Source: Niveispirillum sp943371025
GTDB lineage: Bacteria; Pseudomonadota; Alphaproteobacteria; Azospirillales; Azospirillaceae
Reading direction: 5' to 3'
Assembly (NCBI GenBank): GCA_943371025.1
Contig: CALRTC020000024.1
Location: 37,991-101,990 of the forward strand
DNA length: 64,000 nucleotides
Below are positions 51,639 to 59,212 of the stretch, piece after piece. Position 1 is the stretch's first letter, and every line of letters starts with the position of its first letter. The translations under genes were made by a program, and so were the position numbers. The notes beneath the pieces are model-generated. The model saw only the letters and a list, made by a program, of their open reading frames with translations. It was not told where the DNA came from and made no database searches.

Positions 51639-52253
51639 ATGTTCGGTTATACGGGATATCCTCAAACCATTTCCTTCCCGATGGCAAGCGCCTGCGTCCC
51701 GGCCAGTTGCTATTATCCGCAGACCATCAGCTTTGCTCAGCCCGGCACGATCAGCTTCGCCCAGCCCGGCACGATCAGCTTTGCCCAGCCCGGCACGATC
51801 AGCTTCGCCCAGCCCGGCACGATCAGTTTTGCCCAGCCCGGCACGATCAGTTTTGCCCAGCCGGGCACGATCAGTTTTGCCCAGCCCGGTGCCGCCCAGC
51901 CGGGTACGATCAGCTTCGCCCAGCCGGGTACGATCAGCTTCGCCCAGCCGGGTACGATCAGCTTTGCCCAGCCCGGTGCCGCGCAACCGGGTACGATCAG
52001 CTTCGCCCAGCCGGGTACGATCAGCTTCGCCCAGCCGGGCACGATCAGCTTCGCTCAGCCTGGCACGATCAGCTTCGCTCAGCCCGGTGCCGCTCAGCCG
52101 GGCACGATCAGTTTTGCCCAACCCGGTACCATCAGCTTTGCCCAGCCGGCGGCGGCCGGTGGTATGGGGCAGGCGCCGGTGGCGCCGCCGCAGACTGGAC
52201 CGGCCGGTAATCCCTGGGTGACGCAGACCACTTATTGCCCGCCGGCAGCCTGA
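51639..52253 (+). CDS. repeat protein with 16 TISFAQP(G/A) units, candidate precursor of a modified peptide
   Basis: This 204-residue protein has an N-terminal segment with one degenerate copy (TISFP, residues 10-14) and C19 and C24. Sixteen octapeptides TISFAQPG (the last ends in Ala) follow at residues 29-171, in blocks of 7, 3, 4 and 2 separated by three AAQPG linkers. The tail is 33 residues with C201. It contains no Asp, Glu, Lys, Arg or His at all. No Sec signal peptide is seen. AGGAGAGG at 51625-51632 sets the start. All base changes among the repeats are at third codon positions except in the last Gly/Ala codon, so selection acts on this frame. The downstream kinase-HopA1 and LanC genes suggest that the repeats are dehydrated at Thr and Ser. 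A structural beta-solenoid or amyloid-like surface protein is the alternative. I recognise no family. Confidence 0.85.
   Translation: MFGYTGYPQTISFPMASACVPASCYYPQTISFAQPGTISFAQPGTISFAQPGTISFAQPGTISFAQPGTISFAQPGTISFAQPGAAQPGTISFAQPGTISFAQPGTISFAQPGAAQPGTISFAQPGTISFAQPGTISFAQPGTISFAQPGAAQPGTISFAQPGTISFAQPAAAGGMGQAPVAPPQTGPAGNPWVTQTTYCPPAA
51723..52151 (+). repeat. 24-bp tandem repeat tract coding for TISFAQPG
   Basis: Sixteen 24-bp units are interrupted three times by a 15-bp unit (AAQPG). Seven of the eight codons vary at the wobble base, only ATC being constant. All reading frames stay open through the tract because of its period, which produces false long frames on both strands. Confidence 0.95.
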
Positions 52254-52272
52254 GGTCGCGGCGTTTCCCGTG

Positions 52273-52307
52273 ACGGTCCGTCGGGGCGCCGGCCCCGGCG
52301 GAACCGT
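52273..52307 (+). promoter_or_regulatory. strong hairpin between repeat-protein gene and synthetase gene
   Basis: A 10-bp stem with one G-U type mismatch (52278-52287 with 52292-52301) is extended by a 5-bp outer stem (52273-52277 with 52303-52307). It fills the 80-base gap and is followed by TCCGTCTT. Such a partial terminator would give much more repeat-protein mRNA than enzyme mRNA, as in many peptide-precursor operons. Confidence 0.7.
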
Positions 52308-52333
52308 TCCGTCTTCCCGGCAAAGGCCGCCCC

Positions 52334-54484
52334 ATGTTCCTGCTGGCCAGCGATATTCCGCCCTTTCTGCTGTCGCGCGACCTGCTGAAGGCCGCGGATA
52401 TCGCTGGCGACCAACTGCGCGTGCGTGAGGTGCGGCGGCGAAACCGCAGCTTCCGGGTCTCCGGGGTCGATGGTCCAGGGCTGTTCATTAAACAGGTGGC
52501 GGCATCGGCGCCGGATTTGGCTGGGTCTATCGGCCGGGAGGCCGCCCTGCATCGGCTGGCCGCCACCTTGCCGGATCTCTCGGCATTGCGCGGTGCCACG
52601 GTGAGGCTCCGCAGCTTTGAAGAACGCCGCCACACCCTGGTCTTCGACCTGTTCGAAGATGCCGACACATTGGACGCGAGCTATCGTCGTGTCCGCCGAC
52701 TTGATCCGGCAGTGCTGGCCCAGTTGGGCGCCAGTCTGGCCGCCATCCACACGCAGGCGCAGCCGCTGGCGACCCTGGTGGCGGAAAGTATCGCTGCCCC
52801 GTGTCTGCCGCCCTGGATATTGACCATCGGCCGCCGTGACGTGCCCGTTTTCGGCCAGGGTGGCGCGAACCTTGTATCGTCTGTCCGCGCCACCCCTGCC
52901 ATCCTGCAGGGTCTTGAGGCGGCGCTGGCACAATGGCGCCCACGTACGCTGATCCAGGGCGATATGAAATGGGACAATATCCTGGTCCGGGCGACAGCGG
53001 ACGGGACCATTGAACTGCGCATCGTCGACTGGGAGTTGGCGGATATCGGTGATCCGATCTGGGATCAGGCTGGTGCGCTGGCCGGCTTCTACAGCAGTTG
53101 GCTGGTTGAAGATGGTGGCCTGCCTTGGATGACCAATCCCACTGCCGCACCGCGGCGGCCGGAACCGGTGCCATTGGCACCGCTGCAGTCCATGTGGCCA
53201 TCCATGGCCGCCTTCTGGCAGGCCGCGACCGGTGGCAACTGGCAGGATATCGACAGCGTGCGGCCAGTGCTGCCCTATCTGGGGGCCAGACTGCTGCAAA
53301 GCGCCATGGAATCGACCTTCACGTCTCCCACGGTGCCGCCATTGGCGGCAGAACTGGTCAATCTGGCCGGGCTGGCCTTTGCTGATCCGGACCGGTTCCT
53401 GACCGAATTCGCCGGGGCCGGGCATGTCACAGCGCCGGGCCCCGCCCCTGCTGCTGTCGAGCGGCCGGCCCTGTTGCCGCAGATGCCGGACAGCGGGGTT
53501 TGGGCCGACCCGACTCTGGTCGCTGTGGTGGCGGCCGTGCGCATTCTGGCGCCGCATTCGGTGCAACTGGCGGACCTGCCGCCACAGCCGGTCGTGTCGC
53601 CCCCGGGGCAGGATGTGCGGCCGGCCATGGTGGAGGCCATCTGGCCCCTGCTCTACCGGCATGCCTATACAACCCGCTGGGACGGTAAGCCGGCGTCGCC
53701 GGCACCCCTGAACCTGACCGCGGACGCGGCCTTGGTTGCGGCACTTTCCGCAGCCAATGCCGGGCAACCTGTCTGGAATCGTGGCTGGCAGGTCTATCAG
53801 GTGGCACCGGACGGAGGGCTGCATGTCCAGAAGGGTGACAGCTACCGGGTCATCTCTGCGGCGCAGGCGGGATTGCCGCCCGGATATCAGCCCCAGCCCG
53901 GGCAGCATGTGGATGTCGCCCAGCAGCACCAATCGGTGACGGCGCAGGCCGGCTATTACCATGCATTCGGGGAAACGCCGGCGAGTGCCGCCGACGATGG
54001 GGAACTGGCGCGCCTTTATTTCAACGTCGGCCCCGAACAGGCGCCGGCACTTCTGAACCTGCTGACCCTTGGTCTCAATCGCTATTTCATTCCCTTCAGC
54101 CTGAAGTGCCCATCGTCCCCGTCCTTGTACAACCGTGTCGATACGCTGGTCCTGTACCCGCCGCGCCGTTATCTGCCGCTGGTGATGGATCTTCTGGAAC
54201 AGGCAGTTTCGGTGCTGTCCCCGCTGTTGCGGCCCGGTGAGCCATTGTTCACCCGGCAATTGCTCCCGGGACTGGGCGGCGCCGACGATCCGGGGACGGG
54301 CGAAAGTTTCGGGCAGTCGCGATGCCGGCTGGTGGCGGCCGGGATTGTTGATGCCTGGACGGGTGGCGGCAGCTTGCTGGACTGTATCGGTGCCCGCCTG
54401 ACCGCTGCCGGTCTGCGGCTGGACGCATTGCACCTGTCCCCCGGTATGGCCGACCTTTACACACCGCTGGGGAGGCCCGCTTGA
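52334..54484 (+). CDS. APH-type kinase fused to HopA1-like domain; class V-like dehydratase
   Basis: This 716-residue protein joins two domains. Residues 1-340 form an aminoglycoside-phosphotransferase-like kinase with K53 (LFIKQ), E69, the catalytic loop QGDMKWDNIL (D210, N215; Gln instead of the usual His) and the metal Asp D232 in VDWE. Residues from about 430 to 700 match the HopA1 effector fold (LYFNVGPEQAPALLNLL, IPFSLKCP, RVDTLVLYPPRRY, PGLGGADDPGTGESFGQSRCRLVAAGI). In class V lanthipeptides and thioamitides, a separate kinase and HopA1-type protein phosphorylate Ser/Thr and then eliminate phosphate. The fusion suggests the same two steps in one enzyme. It overlaps the LanC gene by four bases. 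A Pro/Ala-rich linker lies around residues 365-380. Confidence 0.85.
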   Translation: MFLLASDIPPFLLSRDLLKAADIAGDQLRVREVRRRNRSFRVSGVDGPGLFIKQVAASAPDLAGSIGREAALHRLAATLPDLSALRGATVRLRSFEERRHTLVFDLFEDADTLDASYRRVRRLDPAVLAQLGASLAAIHTQAQPLATLVAESIAAPCLPPWILTIGRRDVPVFGQGGANLVSSVRATPAILQGLEAALAQWRPRTLIQGDMKWDNILVRATADGTIELRIVDWELADIGDPIWDQAGALAGFYSSWLVEDGGLPWMTNPTAAPRRPEPVPLAPLQSMWPSMAAFWQAATGGNWQDIDSVRPVLPYLGARLLQSAMESTFTSPTVPPLAAELVNLAGLAFADPDRFLTEFAGAGHVTAPGPAPAAVERPALLPQMPDSGVWADPTLVAVVAAVRILAPHSVQLADLPPQPVVSPPGQDVRPAMVEAIWPLLYRHAYTTRWDGKPASPAPLNLTADAALVAALSAANAGQPVWNRGWQVYQVAPDGGLHVQKGDSYRVISAAQAGLPPGYQPQPGQHVDVAQQHQSVTAQAGYYHAFGETPASAADDGELARLYFNVGPEQAPALLNLLTLGLNRYFIPFSLKCPSSPSLYNRVDTLVLYPPRRYLPLVMDLLEQAVSVLSPLLRPGEPLFTRQLLPGLGGADDPGTGESFGQSRCRLVAAGIVDAWTGGGSLLDCIGARLTAAGLRLDALHLSPGMADLYTPLGRPA

Positions 54485-55761
54485 ACCGGATGTTGGCGAC
54501 CGCCCCCTTGGTGGAGGGGCAGGAACATCACCTTCGCTGCGCGGACGAGATCGGCCGCCGCCTGTGCCGTGACGCGCTGCGGGGTGGCGGAGCCATCAAC
54601 TGGCTGCGTGCTGAACCCGAATGGCGCGAGAACCTGCCCCAGGTGCTGGTCCGCCCCGTGGGCGCGGATCTCTATCAGGGAGTGGCTGGCATCGCCCTGT
54701 TCCTGGTCCTTCTGCATCAGCGTACAGGAGACCGGATGCAGGCCCGCGCTGCTGAACAGGCCCTGATGCTGGCGGAAAAGGGTGCTGCTGGTTGCGGCTT
54801 CTATACCGGCGCCGGGGGCGTCGGGGCGGTGCTGATCAGCATCGGTCTGATGCAGGGAAATGACGGGCTGGTTGCACGCGGGCTGGCCCTGGTTGGAAGG
54901 GCTGCGGCGGTCGACGAAAATCTGGACCTGTTGGGGGGCGCGGCGGGAATGATCCCTGTTCTGCTGACCCTGGCCCGCCATCACGACCGCCCTGAATTCC
55001 AGGACCGGGCCCTGGTATTGGGTGAATCCCTGCTTGCGGCGGGACAGCAGGGGCCCGATGGACTGTCCTGGCCCGACGGAAGCGACGTGCCGGCCCCGGT
55101 CGGCTTCGCCCATGGTGGTAGCGGCCTACTGCCCGCGCTGGCCAGCCTGCATCTGGCAACCGGCGACGCACGCTGGGCCGAGGCGCTGACCGAGGCGCTG
55201 CGCTATGAGCGCAGCCGCTTCGACGGTCGGGTTGGCAATTGGCCGGATTATCGGGATTCGGATGGAAAGCCGTCGCAGCAGCCCGTCTTTGGCGCGTCCT
55301 GGTGCCATGGGGCCGCCGGGATCGGCCGGTCGCGCTTGTGGCTGCTGGCGGCCGGTGCCCGCGACCCGATGCTGGAACAGGAACTGGAAGCGGCGCTGCG
55401 TGTGCTGGCCTCCGCCCTGTCGCGGCCGATGGGCATGGTGTCACCCGACTACAGCTATTGCCATGGTCTGGCCGGCCTGGCCGATCTGATGCTGGATGCC
55501 GGCCTGTGGTCGGGTCGGGCCGATCTGACGGCGTTGGCCGCCACCGTCGGCTACCGCGGTATTGAACGGCATGCCGCCCCCCGCATTCCCTGGCCCTGCG
55601 CCGTCAGCGGGGTGGGGGAAGTGCCTGGACTGATGACCGGTCTGGCCGGAATCGGCCATTTTTATCTGCGCCTGCATGACCCCATGATGGCCGGCAGCCT
55701 GTTGCTGCCGGATGCCTATCTGGGCACGCGCAACCTGCCCATGGGAGGAGCAACGCGATGA
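54481..55761 (+). CDS. LanC-like lanthionine cyclase
   Basis: This 426-residue protein is an alpha/alpha-barrel of the LanC family, which adds Cys thiols to dehydrated Ser/Thr. All zinc and catalytic residues are present: H211 (FAHGGSG), C275 (SWCHGAAG), and C327-H328 (YCHGLAG). Further barrel repeats include DLYQGVAGIALFL, FYTGAGGVGAVL and SGVGEVPGLMTGLAGIGHFYL. The best start is a TTG at 54481, five bases after GGGGAGG and overlapping the kinase-HopA1 stop; an ATG at 54490 is possible. It overlaps the protease gene by four bases. The intact zinc site argues for a true cyclase and not a degenerate receptor-like LanC. Confidence 0.93.
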   Translation: MNRMLATAPLVEGQEHHLRCADEIGRRLCRDALRGGGAINWLRAEPEWRENLPQVLVRPVGADLYQGVAGIALFLVLLHQRTGDRMQARAAEQALMLAEKGAAGCGFYTGAGGVGAVLISIGLMQGNDGLVARGLALVGRAAAVDENLDLLGGAAGMIPVLLTLARHHDRPEFQDRALVLGESLLAAGQQGPDGLSWPDGSDVPAPVGFAHGGSGLLPALASLHLATGDARWAEALTEALRYERSRFDGRVGNWPDYRDSDGKPSQQPVFGASWCHGAAGIGRSRLWLLAAGARDPMLEQELEAALRVLASALSRPMGMVSPDYSYCHGLAGLADLMLDAGLWSGRADLTALAATVGYRGIERHAAPRIPWPCAVSGVGEVPGLMTGLAGIGHFYLRLHDPMMAGSLLLPDAYLGTRNLPMGGATR

Positions 55762-57356
55762 ACGACCCGAAATCCGGTCGGAGATTCCCCGGCCAGCCAC
55801 CGCAGGATCAGGCCGCAGGCCGTATCGTCGTTTCCCACCGGACCGCCCCTTTCCGGGACGAGGACCAGCGCAAAACGGCGCGCGACCAGTTCGACCATTA
55901 TGTCGACAAGGTGCTGAAACCCGTAACGGACACCAAGCGTCACAAGGAGGCACCGGGCGGCCATGGTCGCCGCATCCTGGTGCTGGAAGGCGATCCGGCG
56001 GAATTGCAGCAGAAATTGGCGGAACGGCCGGACCATCTGCTGGTCGAGCGGGAGATGCCCCGCCACATTCCACGCCCCCTGCCGCCGCCGTTGCGTGATC
56101 TGCATCGCCGCGTGACGCCGGAACCGGCGGCCCGGACGGCAGCGGAGAAGAAGGCGCTGGTGCCGTTGCGCATGACGGTTCTGGCCGACGGCCAGCCGGC
56201 CGAAGGCGCCCAGGTTGGCGTCTGGTTCGAAACAGGCGGCGGTGAAACCAAGCTGGTGCAGACGGTGGCGGATGCCAAGGGGCATGCCACCTTGTCGCAT
56301 AAATCGGGCTGGACCCCATCGAAGGGTCTGATCCTGCCCTATGGCAGAGCCTGGAGCATGATGGTTGCTGCCCCCCATGACGGGCAGACGGTCAACCTGC
56401 CGCCGCTGCCCATGGCCCAGGGCCCGATCGGCTGGTGGCAGGCCCTGACCGGTCACCCCGCCTATGACCCAAACCGCGGTGCGGGCATCCGCGTCGGTGT
56501 GGTGGATACCGGATCCGGCCCCACGCCGCTTCTTGATCATGTCCATGGGCTGGGCGCATTCGTGAATGGCGACTTTCTGCCCGGCCCCGTGGCGGCCCAG
56601 GATGTGCAGGACCATGGCACCGCCGTCACTGGCCTTCTGGGCGCCCGCCCGCCCGCCGGGTCGACCGATTTCTGCGGTCTGGTGCCCGGTGCGGATATCG
56701 GGGTGATTCGCGTTTATGGAGAAACGGGTGGGGCCAGTCAGGTTGACATCGCGTCGGCCATCGACCTGCTTTCCATCTCGCATCTGGCAGATTTGATCAA
56801 TCTCAGCCTGGGTGGCCCGGCATCCGCCATTGAACATGACGCCATCATCTCGGCCCGTCTGCGGGGCACGCTTTGCCTGGCGTCCGCCGGGAATGAAGAA
56901 GGCGGCGCTGTCACCTATCCGGCCGCCTATCCGGAATGTGTGGCCGTGTCGGCCTTGGGCCTGCTGGGCACGACGCCCGTCGGCAGCTTCGCCGCCAGTT
57001 GGACACCGGACACCTGGGACCGCTATAGCGTGGGCGGCATCTTTGTGCCCGACTTCATCTCGGTCGGCTGGCAGATCGACGCCATCGCCCCGGGCACAGG
57101 CCTGATTTCCACGATTCCGTCACGGTACGGGCAGGAAAAGCCCTATGCGGATATGAGCGGCACCTCGCTGGCCGCACCTTTGACCACGGGTGTGCTGGCA
57201 TCGCTGCTGAGCCGGGACACCTATTACAGCAACCTGCCACGCACGGCGATCCGCGCTGATTACGCCCGGTATATGCTGAGCCGGCATCTGGTCAATCTCG
57301 GTGTGGCGCCCTGGTACCAGGGTTGTGGCGCCGCCTATGCGTATCCGGTGACATGA
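55758..57356 (+). CDS. S8 subtilisin-like protease without signal peptide
   Basis: This 532-residue protease has the subtilase triad D250 (GVVDTGSG), H286 (QDHGTAVTG) and S470 (MSGTSLAAP), with the oxyanion N379 (ASAGNEEG). The first 230 residues hold a charged Arg/Pro-rich region and a small beta domain (LRMTVLADGQPAEGAQVGVWF). There is no signal peptide, so it should act in the cytosol unless exported in another way. Its position directly after LanC, with a four-base overlap, fits a leader- or repeat-cutting protease of the LanP type. A housekeeping role seems unlikely from the context. Confidence 0.9.
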   Translation: MNDPKSGRRFPGQPPQDQAAGRIVVSHRTAPFRDEDQRKTARDQFDHYVDKVLKPVTDTKRHKEAPGGHGRRILVLEGDPAELQQKLAERPDHLLVEREMPRHIPRPLPPPLRDLHRRVTPEPAARTAAEKKALVPLRMTVLADGQPAEGAQVGVWFETGGGETKLVQTVADAKGHATLSHKSGWTPSKGLILPYGRAWSMMVAAPHDGQTVNLPPLPMAQGPIGWWQALTGHPAYDPNRGAGIRVGVVDTGSGPTPLLDHVHGLGAFVNGDFLPGPVAAQDVQDHGTAVTGLLGARPPAGSTDFCGLVPGADIGVIRVYGETGGASQVDIASAIDLLSISHLADLINLSLGGPASAIEHDAIISARLRGTLCLASAGNEEGGAVTYPAAYPECVAVSALGLLGTTPVGSFAASWTPDTWDRYSVGGIFVPDFISVGWQIDAIAPGTGLISTIPSRYGQEKPYADMSGTSLAAPLTTGVLASLLSRDTYYSNLPRTAIRADYARYMLSRHLVNLGVAPWYQGCGAAYAYPVT

Positions 57357-59044
57357 GGGCGGGCGGTCTGCGGTCACTCTGGCAGGCGCTGATCGTCCTG
57401 CTGCTGTCGCTGACCTTGTCGCAGGTCGCTGCGGGGCAGGACGCGCAGTCCCGTCGGCTTGCGGAAGAGAAGCGGGTGGTGGTTGCCACCGATAATCTCT
57501 ACCCCCTGACCCATAGCAGCCTGATCTATACCCAGCCGCAGGCAACCCTGTTCCGGCTGACCCAGGGTGTGATCGGCCGCATGCATGGGGAACTGATCGC
57601 CTGCTCGCTCTGCACTCAGCTTCCCAACGCGCTGGACGGTTCGCTGACCACGTTCCAGGACGAGGCCGGACGCACCGTCACCCGGGCCAGCTTTGAATTG
57701 TTGCCCAACCTGCGTTGGGGTGATGGAACACCGTTGGATATCGGTGATGTGGAGTTCGGCCTGAAGGTAGCCAAGCGCTACCCGCCGCAGGTGCTGGACC
57801 CGACCGGCATCACGGCCCGCATCCGATCGGTCCGGATGGCTGGTGATCGGCATCTGGAAGTGCTGTATGAAGGCACCTTGTGCAAGGATCAGGTCTTCGT
57901 TCCCCCGCCCCTGCCCCGGCGTCTGGAGGAACCGCTGTTCTTGGCCGACCCCTCCACCTATCTGGACCGTACCCTTTATTACAAGGGCCGCAACAATCCG
58001 GGGCTCTATCTTGGTCCTTATATTGTTGAGTCCGAGACAGCGCCCAGCATCATCCGACTGCGGCGCAACCATAATTACGCGGGCCCCGCCCCCTATTTTG
58101 AGCGGGTGGACCTGCTATTCGGCGATACGGCGGCCGCTGAACAGGGCCTGATGAATGGCAGCATCGATATTCTGTTGCCGAAAAGCGTTCGGGAGGAGGC
58201 GCTGATCCGCTTCACCAAGGAACGTCGCGACAGCTTCAAGGTGATCTGGTCCCCTTCCTCCACCCTGACCTGGCTCACCCCCAACTTTAAACACCCGGCC
58301 CTGGCCGACCGGCAGGTGCGCGAGGCGCTGTATCTGGCTCTGGACCGCGAGACCATGGTGCGGGACCTGACGCTGGGGACGTCGCTGGTGGCCCCTGGAT
58401 ATCTCCACCCCGGCCTGCCGGCCTACACGGCAGGTTTCCCCCGCTACGGATTCGACCCTGCCCGGGCTGCCGCGCTGCTGGATGGTGCCGGATGGCGCCG
58501 CGACAAGACCGGACAGCGACGCAAGGTCACGGGGCAGACGCTGGAAATGACCCTCTCCTACCGCGCGGGCGACCGCGGCGTTGCGCAGGCGTTGGCCAGC
58601 GCCTGGCGGGCGATCGGCATTGCCGTCACGCTGAAGGAGGAGGTGGATATTATCGGGGTGTTCCGGGAGCGCAATTTCGACATGGTGTTGAGCAGCGTCA
58701 CCTATGCCGCCAATTCCCCCGGAATGCCGCTCTATTTCCTGTCTACGGCCATCCCGACACCAGAAAATGGTATGCGTGGCCTTAATTTCACAGGCTCGCG
58801 CATTCCCGAACTGGACCGGACACTGGAACATATCGACAAGGCCGGCTGCACGCGGGATGACCAGCGCGCCGCGTGGCTGGATTTCCAGAAGGAGCTGATG
58901 GTGGAGTTGCCGCGCCTGCCCCTGTGGTTCAACAGTGTCGGCACAGTCTTCACCAACCGGTTGGAAGGGGTAGGCAACCCGCCTTTCGGTGATCCGGTCC
59001 TGACGGTCCAGCGTTGGCGCCCCAAGCCGGCATTACGGCCATGA
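57353..59044 (+). CDS. family 5 extracellular solute-binding protein (peptide-binding, DppA/OppA-like)
   Basis: This 563-residue periplasmic protein has a signal peptide (hydrophobic LWQALIVLLLSLTLSQVAAG) and the family 5 fold. Visible segments are LPNLRWGDGTPLDIGDVEFGLKVAKR, LGPYIVES, LTPNFKHPALADRQVREALYLALDRE and GFDPARAAALLDGAGW. It should bind a peptide or similar ligand. The ATG at 57353 overlaps the protease stop; a GTG at 57323 is less likely. No permease or ATPase genes follow, which is unusual and suggests either use of a remote transporter or a sensing role with the next gene, a histidine kinase. Confidence 0.92.
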   Translation: MRAGGLRSLWQALIVLLLSLTLSQVAAGQDAQSRRLAEEKRVVVATDNLYPLTHSSLIYTQPQATLFRLTQGVIGRMHGELIACSLCTQLPNALDGSLTTFQDEAGRTVTRASFELLPNLRWGDGTPLDIGDVEFGLKVAKRYPPQVLDPTGITARIRSVRMAGDRHLEVLYEGTLCKDQVFVPPPLPRRLEEPLFLADPSTYLDRTLYYKGRNNPGLYLGPYIVESETAPSIIRLRRNHNYAGPAPYFERVDLLFGDTAAAEQGLMNGSIDILLPKSVREEALIRFTKERRDSFKVIWSPSSTLTWLTPNFKHPALADRQVREALYLALDRETMVRDLTLGTSLVAPGYLHPGLPAYTAGFPRYGFDPARAAALLDGAGWRRDKTGQRRKVTGQTLEMTLSYRAGDRGVAQALASAWRAIGIAVTLKEEVDIIGVFRERNFDMVLSSVTYAANSPGMPLYFLSTAIPTPENGMRGLNFTGSRIPELDRTLEHIDKAGCTRDDQRAAWLDFQKELMVELPRLPLWFNSVGTVFTNRLEGVGNPPFGDPVLTVQRWRPKPALRP

Positions 59045-59212
59045 CGCGCACGGCTTTTCATCAAAGGCGCATATGATTGAATATCTGGCTGGTTTAAGCG
59101 ATCCTTGGAAGTGGAGATGCGCCCCCGTGACGAAAGATCGGGACATGAAGGACCGCAGCCCGCGGAAAGGGATAAAGGGACGCACGTCCCATAGGTGGGT
59201 CAGATCGTGGCG

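Noticed and set aside
51572..52221. Other long open frames across the repeat tract, including Arg/Ser-rich and His/Gln-rich translations and a minus-strand repeat protein
   Set aside because: They follow from the 24-bp period. They lack good ribosome sites, and the wobble-only variation fits only the TISFAQPG frame.
52232..54433. Minus-strand frame of 733 codons opposite the kinase-HopA1 gene
   Set aside because: Low-complexity Gln/Arg/Gly-rich shadow; the plus-strand gene has clear motifs.
52334..54484. Class III or IV lanthipeptide synthetase (LanKC or LanL)
   Set aside because: The kinase is of the aminoglycoside phosphotransferase type, the second domain is HopA1-like and LanC is a separate gene. 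No OspF-like lyase is seen.
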